Assembly: GCA_947260025.1 (NCBI GenBank)
Contig: CAMYON010000001.1
Span: 75,410-139,409, forward strand
Reading direction: 5' to 3'
Origin: an uncultured Gammaproteobacteria bacterium
Lineage (GTDB): Bacteria; Pseudomonadota; Gammaproteobacteria; GCA-001735895
Length of the DNA: 64,000 nucleotides
This document shows positions 1-11,290 of the stretch, one piece after another. The notes under the pieces are model-generated. The model made no database searches, was not told where the DNA came from, and was given only the letters and a program-made list of their open reading frames with translations. Numbering within the stretch: position 1 is the stretch's first letter; every line of letters begins with the position of its first letter. Made by a program: the position numbers and the translations under genes.

Positions 1-1
1 G

Positions 2-1066
2 CAGACCATGCTCAAGCAATGCCCTTACAGCGACGAACTGCTCGAGGTGGGTTATGAACTCGGTATGTTGCTGGAGTCCGGCAAGCACTGGGCCAGCGCG
101 TTGAATCTGTATCACTGGCTGTCGAAATACGATCCGGGCCTGAGCGATTTCGTTACTCGGATCGAGGAAATACGCAGGAACCGGGAATTACTGCTCAAAC
201 TCGGCAAGACGCAGCCGGTTGCGCAGGCCGAGGAGCCGACCATTGGCCACTATCGTCTGCTGCGTAAGATAGCCAAGGGGTCCACCGCGGTGATGTACGA
301 AGCCACCGACATGCGCAGCCATAATCGCGTCGCGCTCAAGGTAATGAAATTGCGCAAGGGCGAAGCCTACGATCGCGAACGCATCGAGCACTGGCTGCAC
401 GAGGCCGAGATCGTATCGCAGCTCGACCATGACAATATCGTCAAGATTCACGATGCGGAAATGCTGGAAGACAGCGCCTATATCGCCATGGATTACATTT
501 CCGGTTACTCGATGTCGTTACGCCTGCGCAAGCGCCAGTATCTGACCGTCGGGGAATGCATCCGTATTTCCAGGGATATGCTGCGCGCGCTGGCCGTGGC
601 CCACAACCACGGCATCGTGCATGGCGATATCAAGCCCGCCAACATCATGTATGACGCGGTTAACGACACCTATATCCTGACCGATTTTGGTGCCGCCTAT
701 ACCGAAAAACGCGAGCGCAAGGGCGACAATGTTATCGTCGGTACGCCGGCCTACATGTCACCCGAGCAACTCGAGGGCAAGAAACTCGACGGTCGCTCCG
801 ACCTGTTTTCGCTGGCCGTAACGCTTTACCAGTTACTAACCGGCTACCAGCCCTTTGCCGGCAACAGCCTGCCGGAGTTGAAGAAAAACATCGTCGGTGA
901 GGAACCCGATCTGAATCATCTGACGCTGCCGGCTGGAATTACCGAGGTGATCATCAAGGCATTGCAAAAGAAAACCTATATGCGATTCGCCGATGCGCAG
1001 CAAATGCTGACCTCGGTGGAATTTTGCGAGGCGCAGTTGCGAGAGCGCATGCGGCAGCACTCGTGA
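2..1066 (+). CDS. Serine/threonine protein kinase domain protein, probably truncated at the 5' end by the window edge
   Basis: ORF is open to the window start. Kinase motifs: VALKVM, HGDIKPANIMYD, DFGAAY, GTPAYMSPEQ, DLFSLAVTLYQLLTG. Confidence 0.85.
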   Translation, partial: QTMLKQCPYSDELLEVGYELGMLLESGKHWASALNLYHWLSKYDPGLSDFVTRIEEIRRNRELLLKLGKTQPVAQAEEPTIGHYRLLRKIAKGSTAVMYEATDMRSHNRVALKVMKLRKGEAYDRERIEHWLHEAEIVSQLDHDNIVKIHDAEMLEDSAYIAMDYISGYSMSLRLRKRQYLTVGECIRISRDMLRALAVAHNHGIVHGDIKPANIMYDAVNDTYILTDFGAAYTEKRERKGDNVIVGTPAYMSPEQLEGKKLDGRSDLFSLAVTLYQLLTGYQPFAGNSLPELKKNIVGEEPDLNHLTLPAGITEVIIKALQKKTYMRFADAQQMLTSVEFCEAQLRERMRQHS

Positions 1067-1074
1067 AGCAGTTG

Positions 1075-1989
1075 CTACTCGGTTAGCACGGGTACCGAGT
1101 CGATGCGTTTTTTGCGTTCGCGCCATGCGATCAGCATGCCGCCCGCAACGATCAGGAATACGCCTGGAATCAACTTCTCGAAGGGGGCTTCGTCGAAGAA
1201 GGCCCAGCCCAGCACGAAGGCGAAAGGAATTCCAAAATACTCGTAGGGAGACAGGCTGGCGGGTTTCGCTAGCCGATAAGCGCTGATCAGTCCCAGCACC
1301 GCAAAACCACCCACCATGCCCATGGCAAGCAGCAGCAGCCAGTCCTCCGCGCTGGCCACGGGCTGGTACCCGGTAGTAGCGAACAGGATCCCGAGGGCAC
1401 CGAGCAGGGCACCGATCGAGGCGTACATGTTGATCAGTGCGGTGGGTACGTGGTCATCCATCAGTCGCACGCAAACGGTGGACAACGAGTAGCCGAAGGC
1501 GGCGCCGATTGGCAGCAGGCTGTAGGGGGTAAACACCTCGGTGCCCGGTGCCATAATCATCAACACGCCGAGAAATCCGACCAGCACCGCGAGCCAGCGC
1601 CAGACGCCAACGTGATGCCTGAGGATCGGTACCGACAGCATCGTAATCAGTACCGGGCTGATATAGGTCAGCGTGGAAGCGGTCGCCAGCTCCATTTTGG
1701 TAATCGACAGGTAGAAGCAGAATTGCGCCATCGCGATGAAAAATCCGCGTACCAGGCCGAGGCGCCACTGGCGGATGGCGAGTTTTCTGCCGCGGGCGTG
1801 CCAGTCCCGCGCCAGCACCAGTACCAGCAGGCTTGGAATCAGTCCGAATATATTGCGAAAGGTTGCCAGTTGCTGCACCGGGTAGCGATCTCCGAGATAC
1901 TTGATGATGACGCCCTGCAGGTCGAACAGCAGTATTGCGAGCAGGATATAGATGACTGCGCGCGCAAAGTGGCTGGGGGCAGGTAGCAT
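1075..1989 (-). CDS. EamA/DMT-family transporter
   Basis: 304 aa, about 10 hydrophobic segments in two EamA-like halves; ends in basic ERKKR. Confidence 0.85.
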   Translation of the reverse strand: MLPAPSHFARAVIYILLAILLFDLQGVIIKYLGDRYPVQQLATFRNIFGLIPSLLVLVLARDWHARGRKLAIRQWRLGLVRGFFIAMAQFCFYLSITKMELATASTLTYISPVLITMLSVPILRHHVGVWRWLAVLVGFLGVLMIMAPGTEVFTPYSLLPIGAAFGYSLSTVCVRLMDDHVPTALINMYASIGALLGALGILFATTGYQPVASAEDWLLLLAMGMVGGFAVLGLISAYRLAKPASLSPYEYFGIPFAFVLGWAFFDEAPFEKLIPGVFLIVAGGMLIAWRERKKRIDSVPVLTE

Positions 1990-2131
1990 TCAGGAATCTC
2001 GACGGATGGGTGCGGTCGGCATAATTTAGCAAATTTTTTCAGCAAGCATAGACTCATTGCGGCAATAGTCATACAATGCGCCTTCAAGAAGATGCTGCCT
2101 CCGCGGTGTTATCGCTTAGTGAATTACTCGA

Positions 2132-2161
2132 TGGGAAGAACCGGCGGTTCCTCCCATTTTT
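2132..2161 (+). terminator. Terminator/attenuator-like hairpin in the carA leader
   Basis: TGGGAAGAACC-GGC-GGTTCCTCCCA (10 bp stem, one mismatch) followed by TTTTT, about 33 nt before the carA GTG. Confidence 0.55.
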
Positions 2162-2194
2162 GTGCGCGCGCATTTTTTTGAAACCGGAGTTTAT

Positions 2195-3340
2195 GTGCCC
2201 AAAACAGCAATACTAGTCCTGCAGGACGGAACCGTTTTTAACGGCAGTTCGATCGGCGCCGACGGGATATCCAGCGGCGAGGTGGTGTTCAATACCGCGA
2301 TGACGGGGTATCAGGAAATTCTTACCGACCCTTCCTATTGCCAGCAGTTGATAACCCTGACCTATCCTCATATCGGTAATACCGGTGTCAACCAGGAAGA
2401 CGAAGAGGCGACCCAAATCCACGCCAGCGGCCTGATCATTCGCGACCTGCCACTGCGTGCGAGTAACTGGCGCAGCGAGGGCAGTTTGCAGGACTACCTC
2501 GAGCGACGCAGCGTCGTCGCCATCGCCGATATCGATACCCGTAAGCTGACCCGCCTGTTGCGAGACGGGGGCGCGCAGTCGGGAGCAATTATGGCGGGAG
2601 ATGATGTTTCCGCAGAGACAGCGCTCGCGGCGGCCCGGGAATACGGCGGACTGGCCGGTCTCGACCTGGCGCAGGTAGTGTCGGTTCGGGAACCCTATCC
2701 CTGGACGCAGTCGACCTGGTCGATCGAATCCGGATATCGTGACAATAGCGATACGCCCCATCATGTAGTTGCCTATGACTACGGCATCAAGAAAAACATT
2801 CTCTGCATGCTGGCCGAGCGCGGCGCCCGGGTCACCGTGGTGCCGGCCACAACGCCGGCCGAGGAAGTGCTGGCGATGGATCCGGACGGCATCTTCCTGT
2901 CCAACGGGCCGGGTGATCCAGAGCCCTGCGATTACGCGATTGCGGCCATCGCCAGGATACTGGAAACCGAGATCCCGGTGTTCGGGATCTGCCTCGGGCA
3001 CCAGTTGCTGGCACTGGCGAGCGGTGCCAGCACCATCAAAATGAAATTTGGCCATCATGGCGCCAATCATCCGGTGCAGGACCTGGAGAGCGGGGTGGTT
3101 ATGATCACCAGCCAGAATCACGGTTTTGCGGTTGACGAGGCCAGCCTGCCGCAGTGCCTGCAGGCGACGCATCGGTCGCTGTTCGACGGCAGCCTGCAGG
3201 CGGTGCAGCGCACCGACAAGCCGGCATTCGGTTTCCAGGGTCATCCCGAGGCCAGTCCGGGACCGCATGATGTTGCCCCGATGTTCGACCGCTTCTTCGA
3301 ATTAATTGCGACTTACAAGGGTCGCCAGGGAGCAGCCTGA
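2195..3340 (+). CDS. carA: Carbamoyl-phosphate synthase small subunit
   Basis: Conserved CarA sequence with glutaminase motif [16 protein letters not shown] start at 2195 with upstream CCGGAGT. Confidence 0.96.
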   Translation: MPKTAILVLQDGTVFNGSSIGADGISSGEVVFNTAMTGYQEILTDPSYCQQLITLTYPHIGNTGVNQEDEEATQIHASGLIIRDLPLRASNWRSEGSLQDYLERRSVVAIADIDTRKLTRLLRDGGAQSGAIMAGDDVSAETALAAAREYGGLAGLDLAQVVSVREPYPWTQSTWSIESGYRDNSDTPHHVVAYDYGIKKNILCMLAERGARVTVVPATTPAEEVLAMDPDGIFLSNGPGDPEPCDYAIAAIARILETEIPVFGICLGHQLLALASGASTIKMKFGHHGANHPVQDLESGVVMITSQNHGFAVDEASLPQCLQATHRSLFDGSLQAVQRTDKPAFGFQGHPEASPGPHDVAPMFDRFFELIATYKGRQGAA

Positions 3341-6300
3341 TGCCGCGTAGACAGGATATAAAGTCGGTATTGATTATTGGCGCGGGACCGATAGTGATCG
3401 GTCAGGCCTGCGAGTTCGACTATTCCGGCGCCCAGGCCTGCAAGGCCCTCAAGGAAGAAGGCTTGCGCGTGGTGTTGATAAATTCCAATCCGGCGACCAT
3501 CATGACCGATCCGGATACCGCGGACGCGGTCTATATCGAACCCATTCACTGGACCGCGGTCGAGAAGATTATCGCCAAGGAACGCCCCGACGTGCTGCTG
3601 CCCACCATGGGCGGGCAGACCGCGCTCAACTGCGCCCTCGACCTGGTGCGCGAAGGCGTGCTGGAAAAATACGGTGTGGAAATGATCGGCGCCACGCGCG
3701 AAGCCATCGATATGGCCGAGGACCGAGAGCAGTTTCGCGTTGCCATGACCGAGATAGGATTGAAGACACCGAAGGCTTTCATCGCCCACAGCCTCGAGGA
3801 AGCCTGGCAGGGACAATCGCAAATCGGCTTCCCGGTCATCATCCGTCCATCCTTTACCATGGGCGGCAGCGGCGGCGGTATTGCCTACAACCGCGAAGAA
3901 TTCGACGATATCATCCGTCGCGGCCTCGACCTGTCGCCAACCACCGAGGTGCTGATCGAAACCTCGGTGCTCGGCTGGAAAGAATTCGAGATGGAGGTGG
4001 TGCGCGACAGGAACGACAACTGCATCATTATTTGTTCGATCGAAAATCTCGATCCAATGGGCGTGCACACCGGCGATTCCATTACCGTGGCGCCGGCACA
4101 GACCCTGACCGATAAAGAGTACCAGATCATGCGCAACGCCTCGCTCGCCGTGCTGCGCAAGATCGGCGTCGAGACCGGGGGATCTAACGTGCAGTTCGCG
4201 ATCAACCCGGAAGACGGTGAAATGATCATCATCGAGATGAATCCGCGGGTATCGCGTTCCTCGGCGCTGGCTTCCAAGGCCACCGGCTTTCCGATCGCCA
4301 AGGTCGCCGCCAAGCTGGCGGTCGGCTACACCCTGGACGAATTGCAGAATGACATAACCGGCGGCGCTACCCCGGCGTCCTTCGAACCCAGCATCGATTA
4401 CGTGGTCACCAAGATTCCCCGCTTTACTTTCGAGAAATTCCCGCAGGCGGACAATCGCCTGTCGACCCAGATGAAATCGGTTGGCGAAGTCATGGCGATC
4501 GGGCGTAACTTCCAGGAGTCTTTTCACAAGGCCTTACGCGGTCTCGAGATCGGCGTTCACGGTCTCGACCCGATTGTCGATCAGGCGACCGACCCCCAGG
4601 AACTCGAGGACTTGTATCGTACCGAGTTGCGTCTGCCGGGCGCAAAACGGATCTGGTACGTCGCCGACGCGTTTCGCTCGGGTTACAGTCTCGAGCAGAT
4701 ATTCGAACAAACCGCGATCGATCCATGGTTCCTGGTGCAGATAGAAGAACTGGTGCAAATCGAGCAGGATCTCGCCGGCCGCAGCCTCGAGGCGCTGGAT
4801 GCCGCGCAAATTCGAACACTGAAGCGCAAGGGATTCTCGGATTACCGTCTTGCCGGGCTGCTCGACAGCGACGAATCCAGTTTTGCGACGCGCCGCCGGG
4901 AACTGGGCGTGCGGCCGATTTACAAGCGAGTCGATACCTGTGCCGCGGAATTCGCGTCGAGCACTGCATACCTGTATTCGAGCTATGACGACGAGTGTGA
5001 AGCGCAACCGACCGACCGCGACAAGATCGTCGTGCTGGGCGGGGGCCCCAACCGTATCGGCCAGGGGATCGAGTTCGATTACTGCTGTGTGCACGCGGCC
5101 CTGGCAATGCGGGAAGACGGTTACGAAACGATCATGATCAACTGTAATCCCGAAACCGTGTCCACCGATTACGATACATCGGATCGGCTGTATTTCGAAC
5201 CACTGACCTACGAGGACGTGCTCGAAATCATTCATCTGGAAAAACCCAAGGGCGTGATAGTGCAGTTTGGAGGCCAGACGCCGCTGAACCTGGCGCGCGC
5301 CCTCGAAGCCGCCGGCGTACCGATCATTGGTACCACGCCCGATTCGATCGACCTGGCCGAGGACCGCGAGCGTTTTCAGCAAATGATCCAGGGTCTGAAC
5401 CTGCTGCAGCCGCCCAATCAGATCGCCTTCGACGTCGAGTCAGCTGCGCAGCTTGCCGAGCAGGTTGGCTTCCCACTGGTGGTGCGCCCATCTTACGTGC
5501 TGGGCGGCCGCGCGATGGAAATTGTCTACGATCAGGATGACCTGGCGCGTTACATGGCCGAGGCGGTCAAGATAACCCGGGATTCTCCGGTGTTGCTGGA
5601 TCGTTTTCTCGACGAAGCGGTCGAGGTCGACGTCGATGCAATCTGTGACGGGGAACAGGTGCTGATCGGTGGTTTGATGGAGCATATCGAGCAGGCCGGG
5701 GTGCATTCCGGCGACTCGGCCTGTTCGCTGCCGCCGTATACGCTGTCGGCCGAAATACAGCAGCGCCTGTGTGACCAGGTAGGCGATATGGCGCGCGCAC
5801 TCAAGGTTGTCGGATTAATGAATACCCAGTTTGCGATCAAGGGTGACGAGGTTTATATCCTCGAGGTCAATCCACGCGCATCGCGCACCGTACCCTTCGT
5901 TTCCAAGGCCACTGGCGTTCCGCTGGCCAAGGTTGCCGCGCGCTGTATGGTCGGGCAAAGCCTCGAGCAGCAGGGCCGCATCGAGCAGGTGGTGCCGGAA
6001 TTCGTATCCGTCAAGGAATCGGTATTTCCATTTGCCAAGTTTCAGGGTGTCGACCCGATTCTCGGTCCCGAGATGAAGTCCACGGGCGAGGTAATGGGTA
6101 TCGGGCAAACCTTCGCGGAAGCTTACGCCAAGGGCATGCTGGCCTCTGGCGCGAAAATTCCGAAACCCGGGATCGCTTTCCTCAGCGTGCGCGAAACCGA
6201 CAAGAAGGCGGTAGTCGAACTGGCCCGCGAGTTACACGACAAGGGCTTCAAGCTGGTCGCTACCGGCGGTACCGCCAAGATTATTCGCGCCGGCGGGATC

Positions 6301-6552
6301 GAGTGCCAACATGTCAACAAGGTCAAGGAAGGACGTCCGCACGTGGTCGATATGATCAAGAATGGCGAAATCGCGTTGATCGTCAATACCACCGAGGGGC
6401 GCTCGGCCATCGCCGATTCGTATACCATTCGGCGTGAGGCAATCATGCACTCGGTGTGCTATACCACGACCATGGCTGGCGGCAAGGCGACCTGCCAGGC
6501 CATGTCACACCGTGAAATCAAAGAAGTATATTGCTTACAATCGTTACATTAG
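3340..6552 (+). CDS. carB: Carbamoyl-phosphate synthase large subunit
   Basis: 1070 aa, duplicated ATP-grasp halves, starts [30 protein letters not shown]; overlaps the carA stop. Confidence 0.98.
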   Translation: MPRRQDIKSVLIIGAGPIVIGQACEFDYSGAQACKALKEEGLRVVLINSNPATIMTDPDTADAVYIEPIHWTAVEKIIAKERPDVLLPTMGGQTALNCALDLVREGVLEKYGVEMIGATREAIDMAEDREQFRVAMTEIGLKTPKAFIAHSLEEAWQGQSQIGFPVIIRPSFTMGGSGGGIAYNREEFDDIIRRGLDLSPTTEVLIETSVLGWKEFEMEVVRDRNDNCIIICSIENLDPMGVHTGDSITVAPAQTLTDKEYQIMRNASLAVLRKIGVETGGSNVQFAINPEDGEMIIIEMNPRVSRSSALASKATGFPIAKVAAKLAVGYTLDELQNDITGGATPASFEPSIDYVVTKIPRFTFEKFPQADNRLSTQMKSVGEVMAIGRNFQESFHKALRGLEIGVHGLDPIVDQATDPQELEDLYRTELRLPGAKRIWYVADAFRSGYSLEQIFEQTAIDPWFLVQIEELVQIEQDLAGRSLEALDAAQIRTLKRKGFSDYRLAGLLDSDESSFATRRRELGVRPIYKRVDTCAAEFASSTAYLYSSYDDECEAQPTDRDKIVVLGGGPNRIGQGIEFDYCCVHAALAMREDGYETIMINCNPETVSTDYDTSDRLYFEPLTYEDVLEIIHLEKPKGVIVQFGGQTPLNLARALEAAGVPIIGTTPDSIDLAEDRERFQQMIQGLNLLQPPNQIAFDVESAAQLAEQVGFPLVVRPSYVLGGRAMEIVYDQDDLARYMAEAVKITRDSPVLLDRFLDEAVEVDVDAICDGEQVLIGGLMEHIEQAGVHSGDSACSLPPYTLSAEIQQRLCDQVGDMARALKVVGLMNTQFAIKGDEVYILEVNPRASRTVPFVSKATGVPLAKVAARCMVGQSLEQQGRIEQVVPEFVSVKESVFPFAKFQGVDPILGPEMKSTGEVMGIGQTFAEAYAKGMLASGAKIPKPGIAFLSVRETDKKAVVELARELHDKGFKLVATGGTAKIIRAGGIECQHVNKVKEGRPHVVDMIKNGEIALIVNTTEGRSAIADSYTIRREAIMHSVCYTTTMAGGKATCQAMSHREIKEVYCLQSLH

Positions 6553-6564
6553 GCGACAGATACC

Positions 6565-7041
6565 ATGAATCAGATACCGCTGACGGCCGCCGGCGCAGAA
6601 AGGCTAAAACTCGAACTCAAGCAATTGAAATCGGTCAAGCGTCCGGCCGTGATCGAGGCGATTGCGACCGCCAGGGATCACGGCGACCTGAAGGAAAACG
6701 CCGAGTACCATGCTGCGCGCGAAGAGCAGGGCTTTATCGAGGGTCGCATCGCGGAACTGGAAGCGGCGCTGTCTAATGCGCAGATTATCGACGTCACCCA
6801 GCTCAACGTCAGCGATCGCGTGGTTTTTGGCTGTACGGTGGAACTGCTCGATGTCGCAACCGATAAGGAAGTCAGCTACCAGATAGTCGGCGACATCGAG
6901 GCCGATATCAACTACAAGCGGATCGCCATCAGTTCGCCCATCGCGCGCGCATTGATCGGCAAGGAAACTGGCGACGAGGCAATCGTCGACGCCCCGGGCG
7001 GCACCATGGAATACGTCATCGCCGGCGTCGAGTACAAATAA
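6565..7041 (+). CDS. greA: Transcription elongation factor GreA
   Basis: 158 aa, [23 protein letters not shown] motif. Confidence 0.97.
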   Translation: MNQIPLTAAGAERLKLELKQLKSVKRPAVIEAIATARDHGDLKENAEYHAAREEQGFIEGRIAELEAALSNAQIIDVTQLNVSDRVVFGCTVELLDVATDKEVSYQIVGDIEADINYKRIAISSPIARALIGKETGDEAIVDAPGGTMEYVIAGVEYK

Positions 7042-7078
7042 CGTCCGTCCTGATTACCTTACTTTTCGTGAAATTACG

Positions 7079-7201
7079 GTCCCTTCGACGGCGCGGCCGT
7101 TGTAAATGTTTTTCGGGAACGCCGTGAATACATCCATGTAGGCTGGCGTGCGACATCCCTGTCGCACAGCCTCCCGAAAAACATTTACAACGCCCACGCC
7201 T
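7079..7201 (+). repeat. Structured repeat unit A (123 bp) of an inverted pair
   Basis: GTCCCTTCGACGGCGCGGCC - 20 bp arm - core - perfectly complementary arm - GCCCACGCCT. Arms 7099-7118 and 7172-7191; inner hairpin GTGCGAC-ATCCCT-GTCGCAC at 7148-7167. Confidence 0.9.
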
Positions 7202-7280
7202 TAGCAATACTCGAGCCTGCAATATGTTCGATGTAACTGGTTTAGTCGAGGCAACTAACCTTAACGTCTGGCTATATGAG

Positions 7281-7403
7281 AGGCGTGGGCATCGGTGCTC
7301 TTTTGCGGGACGCTGCGCAACAGGGATGTTGCGCGCGAGGCTACAGGGACGTATTTACGCCGTTCCCGCAAAAGAGCACCGATGACCGCGCCGTCGAAGG
7401 GAC
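7281..7403 (-). repeat. Structured repeat unit B (123 bp), inverted relative to unit A
   Basis: The reverse complement aligns gap-free with unit A over 123 positions. Flanks and core are conserved; arms 7290-7310 and 7364-7384 are perfectly complementary to each other but differ in sequence from unit A. Confidence 0.9.
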
Positions 7404-7447
7404 TTGCGAACCAAGGACGGTGCCGGGAGGAAGAAATTTTTGCCGGG

Positions 7448-7756
7448 TCAGGCGGCGATTATTGGGGCGAAGCGGTTGGTTTCGCTGTTGGGGCGGTAAA
7501 TGACGATAACACTGCCAATGGTTTCGACCAGGGCCGCGTGGTGATGGTCGCAGATCAGGTTCGCGAGTTCTCGCTTGCCGGGCTTGTCGAGGGCTGGAAT
7601 GCGCAGTTTAAGCAGTTCGTGATGGTCGAGCGCCGTATCGATTTCATGGTGCAGGTTTTCGGACAATCCTTTTTGGCCTATGATGACTACCGGCTTAAGT
7701 TTGAGCCGATGGCCCTCGGCGCGTAGCCGTTTGATTTGTCCACTGGATAATTCCAT
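7448..7756 (-). CDS. yhbY: YhbY/CRM-domain RNA-binding protein
   Basis: MELSSGQIKRLRAEGHRLKLKPVVIIGQKGLSENLHHEIDTALDHHELLKLRI; start chosen at internal Met. Confidence 0.93.
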   Translation of the reverse strand: MELSSGQIKRLRAEGHRLKLKPVVIIGQKGLSENLHHEIDTALDHHELLKLRIPALDKPGKRELANLICDHHHAALVETIGSVIVIYRPNSETNRFAPIIAA

Positions 7757-7785
7757 AGAGATGCGCAGGATAATAGAAAGCGCGC

Positions 7786-8430
7786 ATGTTACCACAGCGA
7801 AGCAATCGAAAAGTGTCACGATCGAAATCCAGTAAGCGCTGGCTGCAGGAGCATCACCAGGATGCCTACGTGCTGAAAGCCCGGGAACAGGGTTACCGTT
7901 CGCGTGCGGTGTTCAAGCTCGATGAAATCCAGCAAAAGGATCACGTCCTCAAGCCCGGGCAGTTCGTGCTCGATCTCGGTGCAGCGCCGGGCGGCTGGAG
8001 TGAATACGCGATTCACGCGGTGGGCACCAGCGGCCGGGTAATCGCGGTTGATCTGTTGCCGATGGAGCCAGTCGCCGGGGTCGAGTTTTTGCAGGGAGAT
8101 TTCACCGAGCAGCAAGTGCTTGATCAAATTCTTGCCCTGGCCGACGGGCGGAAATTCGACCTTGTATTATCGGATATGGCCCCCAATTTGAGCGGTATGC
8201 AAAGCGTGGATCAGCCGAGGGCGATATATCTCGCCGAACTAGCATTCGATCTTGCCAGGGAATTCCTGGCTCCCGGAGGCGTATTTATCGTGAAACTTTT
8301 CCAGGGCGAGGGGTTCGAAGATCTGATAGCAGGCTTTCGACGTACCTTTGTTACAGTCAAATTCCGCAAGCCGGACGCATCGAGGTCACGTTCCAGCGAA
8401 ATTTATGCGGTTTGCAGCGGTCTTAGATAG
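7786..8430 (+). CDS. rlmE: 23S rRNA (uridine-2'-O-) methyltransferase RlmE/FtsJ; true start may be GTG at 7816
   Basis: RSKSSKRWLQEHHQDAYVLKAREQGYRSRAVFKL, SAM motif VLDLGAAPGGWSEYA. Confidence 0.95.
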   Translation: MLPQRSNRKVSRSKSSKRWLQEHHQDAYVLKAREQGYRSRAVFKLDEIQQKDHVLKPGQFVLDLGAAPGGWSEYAIHAVGTSGRVIAVDLLPMEPVAGVEFLQGDFTEQQVLDQILALADGRKFDLVLSDMAPNLSGMQSVDQPRAIYLAELAFDLAREFLAPGGVFIVKLFQGEGFEDLIAGFRRTFVTVKFRKPDASRSRSSEIYAVCSGLR

Positions 8431-8523
8431 GCTCAGGCGCGGAAAATACGCTAGTATCTGGGTTTAAAGACAGTAAAATGATTCTCGGAACAGGCATTAG
8501 TTGAAGCCAAGACAGGTGTAATA

Positions 8524-10443
8524 GTGAACGACGTAGTAAAGAATTTGGTATTGTGGATCGTTATCGCAGTGGTCTTACTGTCGGTATTCCACAGTTTCGG
8601 TGATCGCAGCTCCGGCGCGCAGACCCTGATATATTCGGATTTTCTGACTCAGGTGGAACAGGGTCAGGTCAGGGAAGTGACTATCGAAGGGCAGAATATC
8701 ACCGGTAAGATGATTTCCGGCACGCCGTTCTCTACCTACAGCCCGGAAACCAACAACAGCGCCCTGATCGGCGACCTCGAACGCGCCGATGTCTCTATCC
8801 TCGGCAAACCCCCTGAGCCGCCGTCGCTGCTGGGTCATATGTTTATCAGCTGGTTCCCGTTCATCGTGCTGATCGGTCTGTGGATATTCTTCATGCGCCA
8901 GATGCAGGGAGGCGGCAGTGGCCGTGGCGCCATGTCGTTCGGTAAGAGCAAGGCGCGCCTGCTCGGCGAAGACCAGATCAATATCAGTTTCAACGACGTC
9001 GCGGGCGTCGATGAAGCCAAGGAAGAAGTGGCCGAACTGGTCGAGTTTCTGCGCGATCCATCCAAGTTCCAGAAGCTGGGTGGCAAGATCCCGCGAGGCG
9101 TTTTGATGGTGGGTTCTCCCGGTACCGGTAAAACCCTGCTGGCCAAGGCTATCGCCGGCGAGGCCAAGGTGCCGTTCTTCACCATTTCGGGCTCCGATTT
9201 TGTGGAAATGTTTGTCGGTGTCGGTGCCTCGAGGGTGCGCGACATGTTCGACCAGGCTAAGAAACATTCGCCCTGCATCATCTTTATCGACGAGATCGAT
9301 GCCGTGGGCCGCCATCGCGGTGCCGGCCTCGGCGGCGGGCACGACGAGCGCGAGCAGACCCTGAACCAGTTGCTGGTCGAAATGGATGGTTTCGAAGGCA
9401 ACGAGGGCGTGATCGTCATCGCCGCGACTAACCGTCCCGACGTTCTCGATCCGGCCTTGCTGCGACCGGGCCGCTTCGACCGCCAGGTGGTGGTACCGCT
9501 GCCTGACGTGCGCGGACGATCGCATATACTCAAGGTGCACATGCGCAAGGTGCCGGCGGCCGAAAACGTCGATCCGATGGTGATCGCGCGCGGTACCCCG
9601 GGATTTTCCGGCGCGGACCTCGCCAACCTCGTCAACGAGGCGGCGCTGTTTGCCGCCCGCGCCAACAAGAAGCTGGTGACCATGTCGGAGTTCGAGCGTG
9701 CCAAAGACAAGATCATGATGGGCGCCGAGCGCAAGTCGATGATCATGAAGGAAGAGGAAAAGAAGCTCACCGCCTATCACGAAGCGGGGCACGCGATCGT
9801 CGGGCGGCTCGTACCCGAGCACGATCCGGTCTACAAGGTCAGCATAATCCCACGCGGCAGGGCACTGGGCGTAACCATGTTCCTGCCCGAGGACGATCGC
9901 TATAGTTACAGTAAGCAGCATCTCGAAAGCCAGTTGTCGAGCCTGTTCGGTGGCCGCATCGCCGAGCAGCAGATTTTTGGCGACGAAGCGGTAACCACCG
10001 GTGCTTCCAACGATATCGAGCGAGCCACCGGCATTGCGCGCAGCATGGTAACCCAGTGGGGTTTGTCGGATCGGATGGGCCCGTTGTCGTACAGCGAAGA
10101 AGAGGGCGAAGTTTTCCTCGGCAAGTCCTATGGCAAACAGAAAACCGTGTCCGACGATACCGCCCAGGCGATCGATTCCGAAATTCGCGCAATCATCGAC
10201 CGCAATTACCAGCGGGCAGTCGAAATCCTGAAGCAGAATGAAGACAAGTTGCATCTGATGGCCGATGCCTTGATGAAGTACGAAACCATCGACGCTTCCC
10301 AGATCGATTCGATCATGGAAGGCAAGGAGCCGGGACCGCCCGAAGACTGGTCCGACGATGAAACCGGACCGACGCCGACCGCGACTTCCGGCGACACCAG
10401 CGAAGGCGGTGATCCCGACCTGGATCCCGCCAAGCTGCACTAG
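8524..10443 (+). CDS. ftsH: ATP-dependent zinc metalloprotease FtsH
   Basis: [18 protein letters not shown] Walker A, HEAGH zinc motif, N-terminal TM segments. Confidence 0.98.
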   Translation: MNDVVKNLVLWIVIAVVLLSVFHSFGDRSSGAQTLIYSDFLTQVEQGQVREVTIEGQNITGKMISGTPFSTYSPETNNSALIGDLERADVSILGKPPEPPSLLGHMFISWFPFIVLIGLWIFFMRQMQGGGSGRGAMSFGKSKARLLGEDQINISFNDVAGVDEAKEEVAELVEFLRDPSKFQKLGGKIPRGVLMVGSPGTGKTLLAKAIAGEAKVPFFTISGSDFVEMFVGVGASRVRDMFDQAKKHSPCIIFIDEIDAVGRHRGAGLGGGHDEREQTLNQLLVEMDGFEGNEGVIVIAATNRPDVLDPALLRPGRFDRQVVVPLPDVRGRSHILKVHMRKVPAAENVDPMVIARGTPGFSGADLANLVNEAALFAARANKKLVTMSEFERAKDKIMMGAERKSMIMKEEEKKLTAYHEAGHAIVGRLVPEHDPVYKVSIIPRGRALGVTMFLPEDDRYSYSKQHLESQLSSLFGGRIAEQQIFGDEAVTTGASNDIERATGIARSMVTQWGLSDRMGPLSYSEEEGEVFLGKSYGKQKTVSDDTAQAIDSEIRAIIDRNYQRAVEILKQNEDKLHLMADALMKYETIDASQIDSIMEGKEPGPPEDWSDDETGPTPTATSGDTSEGGDPDLDPAKLH

Positions 10444-10474
10444 CGGGTTGGTTCTGGCCTGGTCGCCATGATCG

Positions 10475-11290
10475 ATGTCACAACCGACAATATCCGCTAA
10501 CCTGAAAATCATGGGGGTCATTAACACGACCCCCGATTCTTTTTCGGATGGTGGTCAGTTCGATACCACCGATAAGGCGTTCGAACACGCCCGCTGCCTG
10601 ATATGCGATGGTGCGGACCTGCTCGATATCGGCGGCGAGTCAACGCGGCCCGGTTCGCAACCGGTGGCACTCGAAGAGGAACTGGATCGGACCATTCCGT
10701 TGATCCATGCAATCCGTGAAATATCCGATATCCCGATCTCGATAGACACCAATAAATCTGAAGTCATGCGCGCCGCGGTCGACGCCGGTGCCAGCATTAT
10801 CAATAGCGTCTGGGCGCTGCGTCTGGACGACTCGTTGGCGGTGGCCGCCGAACTGGACGTGCCGGTCTGCCTGATGCACATGCAGGGGACGCCGGCCACC
10901 ATGCAGCAGAATCCTGTCTACGAAGACGTGGTGGCCGAGGTCAAGGGCTTCCTGGCGGCTCGAATCGCGGCCGCGGTCGATGCCGGGATCGATATCGACA
11001 AGATTATCATCGATCCCGGGTTTGGGTTCGGCAAGACAATCGAGCATAATCTGTTACTGTTGAAATCGTTGGCCGAGTTTCGCGAACTGGGTGTTCGGGT
11101 ACTGGCCGGGCTATCACGCAAAAAAATGATTGGTACCATTCTGGACAAACCTGCAGATCAGCGGCTTTACGGCAGTCTTTCCCTGGCGGTCATGGCCGCA
11201 CTGCTGGGCGCGGATATCCTGCGCGTGCATGACGTTGGGCCAACTGCAGACGCCATCGCGATGGTGCGAGCGCTCGGCAAGGTGGCCTGA
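10475..11290 (+). CDS. folP: Dihydropteroate synthase
   Basis: [29 protein letters not shown] motifs. Confidence 0.96.
   Translation: MSQPTISANLKIMGVINTTPDSFSDGGQFDTTDKAFEHARCLICDGADLLDIGGESTRPGSQPVALEEELDRTIPLIHAIREISDIPISIDTNKSEVMRAAVDAGASIINSVWALRLDDSLAVAAELDVPVCLMHMQGTPATMQQNPVYEDVVAEVKGFLAARIAAAVDAGIDIDKIIIDPGFGFGKTIEHNLLLLKSLAEFRELGVRVLAGLSRKKMIGTILDKPADQRLYGSLSLAVMAALLGADILRVHDVGPTADAIAMVRALGKVA

Noticed and set aside
2213-4527. Long minus-strand ORFs (351 and 404 aa) opposite carAB
   Set aside because: Shadow ORFs of conserved carA/carB codon usage; His/Arg-rich composition with no domain signature.
7276-7726. Plus-strand ORFs over the repeat pair and opposite yhbY
   Set aside because: Their start regions lie in unit B of the structured repeat and the rest is antisense to yhbY; no protein-family similarity.
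8575-10527. 650-aa minus-strand ORF opposite ftsH/folP
   Set aside because: Exactly antisense to the strongly conserved ftsH; long antisense ORFs are expected in this GC-rich sequence and the translation lacks recognisable domains.
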